Positions 25,301-37,718 of a stretch of 64,000 bases of DNA are shown one piece after another. A model generated the notes under the pieces. The model was not told where the DNA came from, searched no databases, and saw nothing but the letters and a program-made list of their open reading frames with translations. The position numbers and the translations under genes were made by a program. The stretch is from Lineus longissimus (Eukaryota > Nemertea > Pilidiophora > Heteronemertea > Lineidae): NCBI RefSeq assembly GCF_910592395.1, contig NC_088309.1:5148501-5212500 (forward strand), given 5' to 3'. The stretch's first letter is position 1. Every line of letters begins with the position of its first letter.

Positions 25301-25895
25301 CGTAGGTTACCAAACATGTATATCGATACCTAATAAAATAAAATATATATCAGTATTTAACTTTTGGTGCAACTCAATCACTGAGAATCCTCAACGGATG
25401 AGGATCAACTTCCATATCCTTTGAATACTTAAACTTCGCCGTGTCAAAGATAATAATTGATCCATTGATATCGGCAGTGTCTAACCGATAGTTATAGACG
25501 ACAAAAAGTTATATCAAGCTTGGGAAGGTTACTTTAGTATGCTATCTCAATGGTTCCATCTGAATAGAAAGGACTATGTCGACCTCTTATCGGCTAAATT
25601 ACAAGCTTTTCTTTGAATAAATGACCGAATTACCAATGACATGACAAAAGCATCGCTTCCACCTATTTGCCTCCGGCACCTCCTTAAATGTTTTTATCAG
25701 TGAGAAACCCTCTACATGAGTCCTGAACATCTATGGTTATTTTACCTGGAAAAAACAAATAAAATGTTCATTCTTTCTACTCTGTCGCCGATTCCCTTTG
25801 GTTAGGCTTGGTGGCAGACGTCAGAGCCGAAACGTTTCAAGGGACAATACGTCAGTGGAAGATTGTATTCCGTCCTCCATCAAGCAGCATTCAAC

Positions 25896-27651
25896 ATGCC
25901 TGTCAATTTTACTGGGAAATGGAAGCCAGTCGAAAACATTGGGCTGGAGGACTATTTCAATAAACTTGGTAAGTCAGATAGAAGATTAATTGTTAGTTTT
26001 CTATGTTTTACCAGAGTCTTCCAAATCATATAATTTGCTAACTGGCTATATGTTAAAGCTATACTCAATGGAATCGTAAAGTTTTTTATGGTATTTTTTT
26101 ACGATCTTGCCGATGAATGTAAAGGAACAAAATGCCTCCACTTCTCGATAGTAGCACATGTATATATGTATCATAATATGTACACCTTATCCTCAATCTC
26201 CAGGAATTGGTTCAATCAAGCAAAGTGCGATCAAGGGAGCTCATAACCGCATTGATCAAAATGGAGACGACTTCAAAATTACGATCAAGGTCAACGCCGT
26301 GATTTCCAAGAAACAAGCGTTTAAGATCGGTGAAGAATTCGATGAAAAAGACCCGACTGACAAGAGCGTTAGGGTAAGTTATCAGCCATGCTGTTGCCAG
26401 CTTGTCTACCGGCACTGGCTAATATTTATAAAGACTAGTAAATGCTTTTACTACAGTTTTCTACAGAGATGGGCTAGAAGCGTAAATGTACATGAAGTTT
26501 AAAGTAAAAGCATTTACTAGTCTTTTATAAATATCAGCCCATGACTACATGTAGATTCATGCCTTTCTCGGACATATACCTCTTGATTGAATATGCGAGA
26601 GGGAAGTGCATTGAAAAACCTTGTATCGGGGGACGGTTAAACCAGGACTGCATTTAGCTAATCACAATTGCATTTAGTAGCCAAAATATTTGACAGTTTT
26701 GTCAGAAAATTTCTTGCAATGAGGCGTTTTACGATAGTAGGCTATGCCATTAAAAGAGCATGAGAGAAAGATTTAAAAAATAGTTCGTTAGCATCGACAT
26801 GTTGGCAACCACGCAAAAGCACAAACTGACTTGCAGCCTTCCAACGCACACACGGATGGTGCATAGGATAAGGGCAAGGAGTCTGCAGAAGACAATTGGC
26901 GATGGAACGCCAAATAAAAAAAAGCAGACTGCTCGAATTCGCTCTCGGTTCGAGAATGCACTTGGGTTCAGTGTGCATGAGTGAAGCACGAATTCAGAAG
27001 ACCATATTTTAAGTTATGTTTTCATTGTTTTTCAGGTGTTTCCGTGCATGGACGGAGATAAGCTTGTGATAACCATGAAATACAAGAACCAACCGATGAA
27101 GCAGAAAGTCACACGAGAAATGGATGGTGATGAGATGAAACTGGTAAAAAGATACTAAATGCTCAACACACCCAACCAAATCTTTTGCCATGCCATTCGC
27201 CCCTTTTTTACTTCCGGCCAGAATATAATTTACATTGGCCATCAGAAGAGACCTGTCATGCACGTTCGGCGCAGAAACAAGGCCATGATTAAGTACATGG
27301 CTTCTTATTGGCCATAACTGATCGGAAGTAACAAATTCCTCCTTGAAGAATGTAGCGAATGACATTGAAAAATTGGATGTATTTTCCAAACAAATTCCGA
27401 ATTTTAAGTGTAGTTTTAAATCAATCTAAGCTATTAATTTATTGTAAGGGGTTACTGTGGCAACAACAATATTTGGCAACGAAGGCCATTTAGTGTCAAT
27501 TTATATCATGAAGCCCATTTCCTGTTATTCGGATTGATAACGTACCAACTATTAATCCTCACTTTTCCTTTAGTGTATGGAACTTTTTGAAGGAGAGGAA
27601 GGCAGTGAAACACTGGTCGCTACTTGCAAGAGGAGATTCCAGAGGGAGTAG
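25896..27651 (+). CDS. Fatty-acid-binding protein (FABP/iLBP family), four exons, complete
   Basis: Exons 25896-25968, 26204-26373, 27036-27143 and 27574-27651 give 429 nt and 142 residues. Exon sizes (73, 170, 108 and 78 nt) follow the classic four-exon FABP layout. The start MPVNFTGKWKPVENIGLEDY carries the family signature near the N-terminus; NRIDQNGDDFKITIK, FKIGEEFDE and the K/V beta-strand pattern of exon 3 agree. FABPs are cytosolic ten-strand beta barrels that carry fatty acids and related lipids. In most FABPs the ligand carboxylate is held by an R-x-Y pair near the C-terminus. Here the corresponding end is CKRRFQRE, so the tyrosine is phenylalanine. A polyadenylation signal lies 239 nt past the stop. 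A damaged copy of the last exon follows amplified unit 5. Confidence 0.95.
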
Positions 27652-27889
27652 CTAGCTGCAGCAGTTGGGCATGCGAATGTGCTTAGTAAAGCGAATAAGA
27701 TAAAAAGGCACTAGTTTTAGTAAGATTAAATATTGTCATTTAAGTTTTTAGAATCTGACCTACTTACAGACACTTTGGGCACAAGAGAAACATTCCCAAA
27801 AATATTGATGTCTCAGCGAGCGGACGAGTAGCACTTTATACCATCAGGTTTTTGGACTGTCAACGCCATGATTATTGATCTATCCTCTG

Positions 27890-27895
27890 AATAAA
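27890..27895 (+). promoter_or_regulatory. Polyadenylation signal, FABP gene
   Basis: AATAAA, 239 nt after the FABP stop, in a CTGAATAAATTTC context. Confidence 0.55.
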
Positions 27896-28226
27896 TTTCA
27901 CAGCAGTCACATTATGAGCTAAGTTCTAACGTAAAAAAGCTGATACGGGTTTATCAAGGAAATCATCACTATAAATCGTCGATCTGATCGACATACATCA
28001 AAGCTCTTTAAAAGAATATTACCACAGTCTTCTTCAGATCTCCACTCAATTCTCTCAGGCTTAAGTTGTTAATAGTGTTTTTGTTGTTGCTGACAATAAT
28101 AATTAGGATATCACGACCAACCTTACTGTGTTATTAGATGATTATTTAATTCGGGCAAGAGAAATATAGCAAATTTTGCATTTATAAGCCATGCGAGCTG
28201 GTGGCTTCGTCTACAGCATTACATAT

Positions 28227-28520
28227 AAAAAAATGAAAAAGAAATGCTAAAAGCATTTGTCACTGGCAATCATCCGTACACACTTTCTTTGATTGATGAT
28301 AAATACATCGTGTTCCCAAAATGCAGTCTAAGGTATTAAATAATCCCATTCTTACGCAATCCATGTCGATATTTCTAAGGACATGGATTGCGTAAGAATG
28401 GGATTATTTAATACCTTAGACTGCATTTTGGGAACACGATGTATTTATTATAAATCAAAGAAAGTGTGTACGGATGATTGCGAGTGACAAATGCTTTTAG
28501 CATTTCTTATTCATTTTTGT
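28227..28520. repeat. Long inverted repeat (141-bp arms, 12-nt loop)
   Basis: Arms 28227-28367 and 28380-28520 are near-perfect reverse complements around the loop GATATTTCTAAG. The paralogous stretch at about 48120-48266 holds only one arm, so the second arm was added in the 27-28 kb copy after the two regions separated. No transposon ends or coding content are seen. Confidence 0.92.
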
Positions 28521-28583
28521 CTCAGCGAGCGGACGAGTAGCACTTTATACCATCAGGTTTTTGGACTGTCAACGCCATGATTG

Positions 28584-29230
28584 ATGTCCTAATTGTCCTT
28601 GAATTGATTGAATTGCAATGAAAATCTAATGCAATATCAAAGGAGCAATATCGAAGACACAACTTAAACCAACCATTTGTCCACAGACTTTGACCCTGTG
28701 GCGTGCTGTATGCGTGCATATAAAAGTAAATCAATTGGTCCGATAGAGATGATGAGGCAATGTGAATATGCCTCGTTCCTTAGTCAGCAATATGCCCCTT
28801 TTTATACGGAGAAGAAGGAGAACCCAGATAGGCCTTCACATGTCGGCCTCCAAATGGCTCAGACCAATTGCACTATCACTACTATAACTTTAAAATGCGT
28901 GCTCCCCCTACATGTAGCATGATCTCGGGCAAGGCACTTAGTCGACAGGCAAGCTAGAAGTTCAGCACCGTGAGCAGCTCCTTGATAAGGCCATGCCAAG
29001 TTCAGAGTGCCTCTTCAGATACATCAAGTTTTGAAAGCTGTGGTGAGCACATAAACATACCATGGTAACCTTAATTTGAACATCCTTTCATAATCAAGGG
29101 CTAGCTCTGGCTAATACAACAGCCATATACAATAGACCATCAATTTGACCCCAGCTCCTTACTGCGGGAAAACCCAAGTCCAGCAACCAAAAGTACCAAA
29201 AATACGTTTTTGTTTACATTTGAACTGCAC
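28584..29230. other. Intergenic, nothing recognised
   Basis: Unique sequence between the hairpin region and amplified unit 2. Short frames only. Confidence 0.55.
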
Positions 29231-30412
29231 ACATGCGTTTGTTTACAATTGCTTTCCCCGCAAAATCTCGAAGATCAGGTGACCTGCAATCGTGGATTGA
29301 AAATAACATTAACCTGGGTTAGCAGGTCAACAGGTACAGGCTGTTCCAATCATCCCCTTACAGCCAGCCGTTCAACAGGTAATGTTAGTCACCCCACAGG
29401 GAGTGCAGGTGATTGATTAAGCCCCTGCATAACTAAACAGCAATGACTTGGCTTCTGTGAGTGGTAAGGAGAATTGACATTGTCCGACTAAAAATCCCTC
29501 ATTACTGCTCCGCTGAAGTAAATTTCCGAAAACAAACATAACGTTGCATCAGGATACCATATCACCTGCAAACGTGCAAAATTTCGAGACGAAACACTAC
29601 CCCCAAATGGCACTTTATCGAACCGCCTTAAAGTATTATGATATAGATCGCGCCTCATTCCATGTCGATTGACAGTTTCAATTTTAATGAATCCACCATG
29701 TCCGCAGTAAGAAAAAGTCCTGACTCCCTCCACATTCTGAAGGCCCTCACATTGGCATCCTGAGCTTCAGGGCCTTTCCTATAAACTAACACATGCAAGT
29801 GGGAGGATTGGACTGACACACAGCCGGTGCGAGGACCATGCTATAAGACACTTTTGGATTTCAGAAATCAAATTTCGAAATTCTGTAGATCGTATCGTCG
29901 CCCACAGATATTGCCGCTGTGACAGTTAAAAATATTCCTTGATAGAGTGTCATGGGAACATACTAGGATTATAAGGTGTTCAAATAGTTTGCATTTTTAA
30001 TCACTTGTTCTAATTTTAGGCCAAAACTGCATAAACAATATTAATGTATGTAAGTATGCTCACCTTAATAACAGCATGTTTTGGAGTGATTTCACTGGTG
30101 CCAGAGGCTTGAGAGTGCAGTGTTGGTTACGGACTTATTTATCAGATGCCCCTCTTGCGCGTTGAATGATCAGATGAGAGCATAGAAGCTAGAATCAGCT
30201 GTACAGTCCGGCTTTAACTTTATGTACCTTCTGACACTTATTTGACAATCATGTTCATCTTCACAAGCAGCAGCTGAGCGCTAATTCAATAGATCTTATG
30301 GCCCGCCCCGCTTTTTGCTGGTATTTATTCGCGCCTATTTTTCAGTACGACATTCTTGACGACATTCTCGTTATCAGGACCCGCACTTTCCGGCATAAGA
30401 CCATCATCAAGA

Positions 30413-31603
30413 ATGTTACCGTTGAGACTAGTGGTGTTAGTCCTCTGTATTTTGGTCATAGGGACCACAGGGCACGAGCGGTAAGTTCCAGTTGTTCCTC
30501 ATCCTGCAGTTCCTCATAGCTCATTCCGGCCATGAATTCTTAGTGTAAATTCTTAGTGGTTTTAAAATGCAAACATATTGATGTGAACCTCAAACATTCT
30601 CATGAATACATAGAGCATGTTATTAATAACTTTGCGCACCCGCCATGCACTCTTCAGCTCAAATGAAAGTAAAACATCATGAAACGTGACGGGATGACAG
30701 TTCAGAACGCTCTCTGTCCGGCTTGATCTACCTGATAAATCAAATCCTATCAAGTTCAAAGAAAAAGCTAATTAAATTCTGTCTGAATTACTGAGGCCCA
30801 TTTCGCGAATAATTAGAAAATGCTTTGGTCAAAATTTGCGGTATCTTTCAAGCCGCACATATAGCATCCAGAACTATCGAATTCGGAATTCGAATTTTCA
30901 ATACGATTTATTATGAAGAATTGAAAGGGAAATGAAAAATCCCATGTTTCCCGCGGTTTCTAGTATAGTCAATTCCCGCAGGTCCTGCCGGAGGTATATT
31001 TTATCAATGATTGCAAACAAACACTGAGATGATAACGCAAGTAGATCTTGAATATGTGGTATATACGTGTAATTCTCATTCAAGTCAGGATTTAGAACAA
31101 GAGAACATAGTTTTGAGTTTTTATATATACTTTGAAATTCCTGCATGCCAACAAGTAGGAGGAAAAGAAACAAGACCTTGAGGAAAACTTTGAAATTAAT
31201 ATTTTTTACCATTTCATTTTTTTTATAAAACCCTTTTAAACTGTGTGTCTAAAAAGATATTTGATTAAACATTTTGTTCATATTTTGTATGATATCAGAA
31301 GTTTGGAAATGATGATGAGTTTATGACCATCGACAATGCGGCATGTTATAACATGAGGTGATGTCATCGCGGGACCTCTTCGGACCAAGTGCCTGTGTGA
31401 CAGACAATACATATTTTTACAGGTCAGGGAGCTTCCATCCATCCAGCCGCGGCAAGCCATCCAGTGGTTCTCGGTCACACAGCAGATATCAGTCAGGCAA
31501 GCCTGGGGGGAGGCATTCGTCAGGGAGCCACAGGCCCAAAAGAAACATTCACTCCGGCCGCCACGAGCGATCCGTTCGCGATCGGTCATCCAGAAGACAT
31601 TAG
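30413..31603 (+). CDS. Secreted Ser/Arg/His-rich peptide, copy 2
   Basis: Exons 30413-30480 and 31423-31603 encode 82 residues. The signal peptide and splice sites are identical to copy 1; the one visible protein change is GKPRGRH to GKPGGRH. No damage is seen. The alternative frame through the same exons is also open in this copy. Confidence 0.56.
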
Positions 31604-32258
31604 TCAAGCAAGCCGTGGGGGAGGCATTCGTCAGGGAAATACAAGCCGGTTTGGTGGAGGCCTTCGTCAAGGAGTTTCTATTCGAGTTACTCCCCCTCAA
31701 AAAGCTACGTTCAGTCGGGATGGGCGATTCACGCTACAATAGTTGATCTTGAGAAATAATGCAACAATCGCTCATGAAGCATTGTTAGTAGAAATCTTGC
31801 TTTTAACATACAATGTAGTATCAGTCTGCAACAAATAAGCTTGAAGTTTATTGAAAACCGTTTTTTTACTCCTTTATTATATACATGTATATCTACCATT
31901 GTTTTAAAGGACCAGTGGTAAGGGCATCATCAAAAAGCAAACCCAGCGGTTCCAGTGCGGGTTTCTACTGAATGAGATTTGGCGCGATATCTCATGCGAT
32001 TTGTGCTTTGTTTGGGTGCAGCAGAATCCTTATTGTGGAACGACAAGCACTGCCGCATGCGTTAGGTTGTCGCAAAATTTTTATTGTATGACCAGATTTG
32101 ATTCCTAAAGGGTATTTCCACTGAATGCGTTTATTTGAAAGACTCTGGTGGAATCATATACCCTCATCGTACAGCGGGTCACAGTTTCCTGTGTTCCACA
32201 GTGTTTTTGATGACCGAGACCCGGTCAATTACCACTGACAAAGGAAGGTGCGCACGTA

Positions 32259-33996
32259 TCATGATCGATGTCCATCAGAACGATCAGTATAGATGTGATC
32301 AAAGTTCGAAATTCCATTCGAAAATATCAATACTTTCATATAAACTGAAAGCATAATTGCATTCATTAAACAACCTCTTACTACAGACAGTGAAAACCCC
32401 CGAAAGAACGTTTTAAAGCCATCTTCTCGGTAGGTCTTCCGTATACAGTCTAAAGTTCCATTGTATCTCACGCCAAGGCTGTCTGCTACTATCCTGGTCC
32501 GTATGACGTCCCATGGCATAATGGCGGTCCACAAGACAGCTCCAGCAATGCCGCCTGCAAGACATCCAATGACGATTCCATTCGGCCTAAATAGAGAGTA
32601 CGAACATAATCTTTCCCGCAAGAATATGAACGCCGGGATGAAGGTTATACTGGTGGGTATTTGCATGATCAAATTGATGGCCAGGCCCCGGTATAGACCG
32701 CGCAGACCCTTGCTTTGGTAGACGTCTTCCAGGCAGCAGAGTGATCCCTTGTAATACACCCGAGAGCCATGTTTGGCGCGCTCTGGAACCAGGTAAAGAA
32801 CAACGTATAATCGGTATATATCATCAACAACAGTGGCTGGGTTTGGCTTCATAAATATCACAGTTCTCCTGCCGTAAAAACACTTAAACGTTTAAGACGA
32901 GATCACAAACTTTATACTGGGTTACAGTAAAGACCATGGCTGATTGCCGACACCCGATGGGAACAAAAAGGCTGATGATGAGGGTAGACCTTTATTTAGA
33001 ATGTGGAAAAATGAAACTGCTCTATAGCCCATGTGATCGTTTTCTTAAGTCGCGCACTACTACGCGGGGCGGAACACCAATGCCGGTCACTGACCGGTTA
33101 GCTGATCCCATCTCTGCCACGAAAACCTTGGGACGACCTTTCGCTCTTTTTACAACACTTGGGATCTCCAAACACGAAACTTACGTTTGTTTCCGGCTTG
33201 TGTTTGTAACGTCGACTTAATGACATCAAGCGGACACCGAATGATGAGTGACGAAACCCCTCCGACATAACCAGCAACCATGTGATCTGTGTAAGCCAAC
33301 TTTGAAGTATTTCGCCATTTTATTATCTCTTTCAGTACCTGGCTATAAACGCCAAAATATATCGAGAATTGGATGGAGTTGTTGTACAGAGGCATGGACA
33401 ACCCTCTGAAGAAACCAGTAAACTGAAATATAAGCATGACAATTGCCTGCACGATATTAACTGTACGCCCTATTCCCAGGAACTATACTGTTACAACAAC
33501 GGAATTAACAAGCTTCAAGGCAAAATACTTCCATAATAATACTTTTTGAAAGATTCTGATCAGGGTTAGCATGACAGGACTGGGAGAGTCGCTCTCAGCC
33601 TTCAGTTTAGAGGACTTGCTTTTCTGTCCCGGCAGTTACCGCTGTGGCAAAAGGAGACTCGTCTGTAGCTATCATATACATATGCTCCACATGAAATGAC
33701 TGTCCGAGTAACTGATGCCATGCGCTTCAAGATATTTGTCTTTGATGGATGAAATGATGATCTTAAAGGTTTACATCCAAAATAATGATGTCGGCGTCCC
33801 TCTCATATCTAACCCTATAGCCGTCGTTCCCTCAAACTGCAAAGAATACGACGTATCGAAACTCACTATGCCATCTCTTCGTATCTTACGTAAGACATCA
33901 AGAAGCCGTAGTTTCCCTTGGGACACTTCTAGAGTTTGCAGCTGACAATTACCTTCGTTGTGTCCAATGGATGCCCAACAACAAGAGCAGCAGCCC
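32259..33996 (-). pseudogene. SLC25 carrier pseudogene, copy 2 (no exon 1, exons 2 and 3 fused out of frame)
   Basis: Exon 5 (32782-32259) and exon 4 (33422-33185) are undamaged; CAG to CAA in exon 4 is silent. Exon 3 ends at 33867 and exon 2 is 33996-33953. The intron between exons 2 and 3, about 280 bp in copy 1, has been deleted except for its first bases GTAATTGT, and the join brings TAG into frame just after the first carrier signature. Exon 1 is absent, because homology to copy 1 ends before it. The gene cannot make a full carrier. Confidence 0.85.
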
Positions 33997-34885
33997 CTGA
34001 AAAGTAACCGCGAAACGCAGTGTATATACATGTATATCATATAAAGTTATGAACTCAATTTAGACGATATAATAATTCTTAGCACGTTCACACGTTTCCA
34101 ATTTTCGAACCGAATATAGCATGCGTGTATCAGAATTTTCAAATGGTTTCATAAGATGGTCTTTCCTTTCATTCATCTGACGGTCGGTTGAATGCGACAC
34201 CGGGCCACGATCGCCCGGCCCTCTGACTGCTTTTCGGATTGCGTGTCGAGTGGCTGCGATATGCAGCTAAACAGAGAAGACTTGACTGACACACAGCCGG
34301 TGCAAGGACCATGCTATAAGACACTTTTGGATTTCAGAAATCAAATTTCGAAATTCTGTAGATCGTATCGTCGCCCACAGATAGTGCCGCTGTGACAGTT
34401 AAAAATATTCCTTGATAGAGTGTCATGGGAACATACTAGGATTATAAGGTGTTCAAATAGTTTGCGTTTTAATCACTTGTCCTAATTTTAGGCCAAAGCT
34501 ACATAAACAATATTAATGTATGTAAGTATGCTTACCTTAATAACAGTATGTTTTGGAGTGATTTCACTGGTGCCAGAGGCTTGACAGCTGCAGTGTTGGT
34601 TACGGACTTATTTATCAGATGCCCGTCTTGCGCGTTGAATGATAAGATGAGAGCATAGAAGCTAGAATCAGCTGTACAGTCCGGCTTTAACTTTATGTAC
34701 CTTCTGACACTTATTTGACAATCATGTTCATCTTCACAAGCAGCAGCTGAGCGCTAATTCAATAGATCTTATGGCCCGCCCCGCTTTTTGCTGGTATTTA
34801 TTCGCGCCTATTTTTCAGTACGGCATTCTTGACGACATTCTCGTTATCAGGACCCGCACTTTCCGGCATAAGACCATCATCAAGA

Positions 34886-36077
34886 ATGTTACCGTTGAGA
34901 CTAGTGGTGTTAGTCCTCTGTATTTTGGTCATAGGGACCACAGGGCACAAGGGGTAAGTTCCAGTTGTTCCTCATCCTGCAGTTCCTCATAGCTCATCCC
35001 GGCCATGAATTCTTCGTGTAAATTCTTAGTGGTTTTAAAATGCAAACATATTGATGTGAACCTCAAACATTCTCATGAATACATAGAGCATGTTATTAAT
35101 AACTTTGCGCATCCGCCATGCACTCGTCAGCTCAAATGAAAGTAAAACATCATGAAACGTGACGGGATGACAGTTCAGAACGTTCTCTGTCCGGCTTTAT
35201 CTACCTGATAAATCAAATCCTATCAATTTCAAAGAAAAAGCTAATTAAATTCTGTCCGAATTGCTGAGGCCCATTTCGCGAATAATTAGAAAATGCTTTG
35301 GTCAAAATTTGCGGTATCTTTCAAGCCGCACAGATAGCATCCAGAACTATCGAATTCGGAATTCGAATTTTCAATACGATTTATTATGAAGAATTGAAAG
35401 GGAAATGAAAAATCCCATGTTTCCCGCGGTTTCTAGTATAGTCAATTCCCGCAGGTCCTGCCGGAGGTATATTTTATCAATGATTGCAAACAAACACTGA
35501 GATGATAACGCAAGTAGATCTTGAATATGTGGTATATACGTGTAATTCTCATTCAAGTCAGGATTTAGAACAAGAGAACATAGTTTTGAGTTTTTATATA
35601 TACTTTGAAATTCCTGCATGCCAACAAGTAGGAGGAAAAGAAACAAGACCTTGAGGAAAACTTTGAAATTAATATTTTTTACCATTTCATTTTTTGTTAT
35701 AAAACCGTTTTAAACTGTGTGTCTAAAAAGATATTTGATTAAACATTTTGTTCATATTTTGTATGATATCAGAAGTTTGGAAATGATGATGAGTTTATGA
35801 CCATCGACAATGCGGCATGTTATAACATGAGGTGATGTCATCGCGGGACCTCTTCGGACCAAGTGCCTGTGTGACAGACAATACATATTTTTACAGGTCA
35901 GGGAGCTTCCATCCATCCAGCCGCGGCAAGCCATCCAGTGGTTCTCGGTCACACAGCAGATATCAGTCAGGCAAGCCTAGGGGGAGGGATTCGTCAGGGA
36001 GCCACAGGCCCAGAAGAAACATTCACTCCGGCCGCCACGAGCGATCCGTTCGCGATCGGTCATCCAGCAGACATTAG
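34886..36077 (+). CDS. Secreted Ser/Arg/His-rich peptide, copy 3
   Basis: Exons 34886-34953 and 35897-36077 encode 82 residues. The junction codons differ slightly (GHKG in place of GHER). Changes in the mature part are RGRH to RGRD, PKRN to PRRN and SSRRH to SSSRH, so the K/R pair is kept. In this copy the alternative frame is closed by TAG at 35978-35980, which favours the signal-peptide frame. Confidence 0.57.
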
Positions 36078-36726
36078 TCAAGCAAGCCGTGGGGGAGGCA
36101 TTCGTCAGGGAAATACAAGCCGGTTTGGTGGAGGCCTTCGTCAAGGAGTTTCTATTCGAGTTACTCCCCCTCAAAAAGCTACGTTCAGTCGGGATGGGCG
36201 ATTCACGCTACAATAGTTGATCTTGAGAAATAATGCAACAATCGCTCATGAAGCATTGTTTGTAGAAATCTTGCTTTTAACTTACAATGTAGTATCAGTC
36301 TGCAACAAATAAGCTTGAAGTTTATTGAAAACCGTTTTTTTACTCCTTTATTATATATATCTACCATTTTTCTAAAGGACCAGTGGTAAGGGCATTATCA
36401 AAAAGCAAACCCAGCGGTTCCAGTGCGGGTTTCTACTGAATGAGATTTGGCGCGATATCTCATGCGATTTGTGCTTTGTTTGGGTGCAGCAGAATCCTTA
36501 TTGTGGAACGACAAGCACTGCCGCATGCGTTAGGTTGTCGCAAAATTTTTATTGTATGACCAGATTTGATTCCTTAAGGGTATTTCCACTGAATGCGTTT
36601 ATTTGAAAGACTCTGGTGGAATCATATACCCTCATCGTACAGCGGGTCACAGTTTCCTGTGTTCCACAGTGTTTTTGATGACCGAGACCAGGTCAATTAC
36701 CACTGACAAAGGAAGGTGCGCACGTA

Positions 36727-37718
36727 TCATGATCGATGTCCATCAGAACGATCAGTATAGATGTGATCAAAGTTCGAAATTCCATTCGAAAATATCAATA
36801 CTTTCATATAAACTGAAAGCATAATTGCATTCATTAAACAACCTCTTACTACAGACAGTGAAAACCCCCGAAAGAACGTTTTAAAGCCATCTTCTCGGTA
36901 GGTCTTCCGTATACAGTCTAAAGTTCCATTGTATCTCACGCCAAGGCTGTCTGCTACTATCCTGGTCCGTATGACGTCCCATGGCATAATGGCGGTCCAC
37001 AAGACAGCTCCAGCAATGCCGCCTGCAAGACATCCAATGACGATTCCATTCGGCCTAAATAGAGAGTACGAACATAATCTTTCCCGCAAGAATATGAACG
37101 CCGGGATGAAGGTTATACTGGTGGGTATTTGCATGATCAAATTGATGGCCAGGCCCCGGTATAGACCGCGCAGACCCTTGCTTTGGTAGACGTCTTCCAG
37201 GCAGCAGAGTGATCCCTTGTAATACACCCGAGAGCCATGTTTGGCGCGCTCTGGAACCAGGTAAAGAACAACGTATAATCGGTATATATCATCAACAACA
37301 GTGGCTGGGTTTGGCTTTATAAATATCACAGTTCTCCTGCCGTAAAAACACTTAAACGTTTAAGACGAGATCACAAACTTTATACTGGGTTACAGTAAAG
37401 ACCATGGCTGATTGCCGACACCCGATGGGAACAAAAAGGCTGATGATGAGGGTAGACCTTTATTTAGAATGTGGAAAAATGAAACTGCTCTATAGCCCAT
37501 GTGATCGTTTTCTTAAGTCGCGCACTACTACGCGGGGCGGAACACCAATGCCGGTCACTGACCGGTTAGCTGATCCTATCTCTGCCACGAAAACCTTGGG
37601 ACGACCTTTCGCTCTTTTTACAACACTTGGGATCTCCAAACACGAAACTTACGTTTGTTTCCGGCTTGTGTTTGTAACGTCGACTTAATGACATCAAGCG
37701 GACACCGAATGATGAGTG
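36727..37718 (-). pseudogene. SLC25 carrier fragment, copy 3 (exon 5 and 3' part of exon 4)
   Basis: Exon 5 (37250-36727) is open throughout. Only the last 66 nt of exon 4 remain (37718-37653, containing CPLDVIKSTLQ); exons 1-3 and most of 4 are gone, replaced by the unit 4 spacer. Confidence 0.9.

Larger units (their letters stand above)
27812..28583. repeat. 63-bp direct repeat pair flanking a hairpin
   Basis: The segment starting GTCTCAGCGAGCGGACGAGT and ending CAACGCCATGATT occurs at about 27812 and again at about 28521, nearly identical. The second copy directly follows the right arm of the long hairpin. A single diverged copy is present in the duplicated FABP flank at about 47703. Confidence 0.9.
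29231..34279. repeat. Amplified unit, copy 2
   Basis: This copy begins with a roughly 400-bp spacer (TGCGTTTGTTTACAATTGC onward) that also precedes copies 4 and 5. The spacer includes an 81-codon minus-strand frame (29488-29733, repeated at 37977 and 41980) of unknown meaning. Offsets to copy 1 are 11,215 bp for the secreted gene and 11,221 bp for carrier exon 5. It ends at AACAGAGAAG, where it is joined abruptly to unit 3. Confidence 0.92.
34280..37718. repeat. Amplified unit, copy 3
   Basis: This is the shortest unit. It starts directly at ACTTGACTGACACACAGCC, without the spacer, and ends inside carrier exon 4, where GATGAGTG is joined to CGTTTGCGTTTGTTTAC of the next spacer. Confidence 0.92.
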
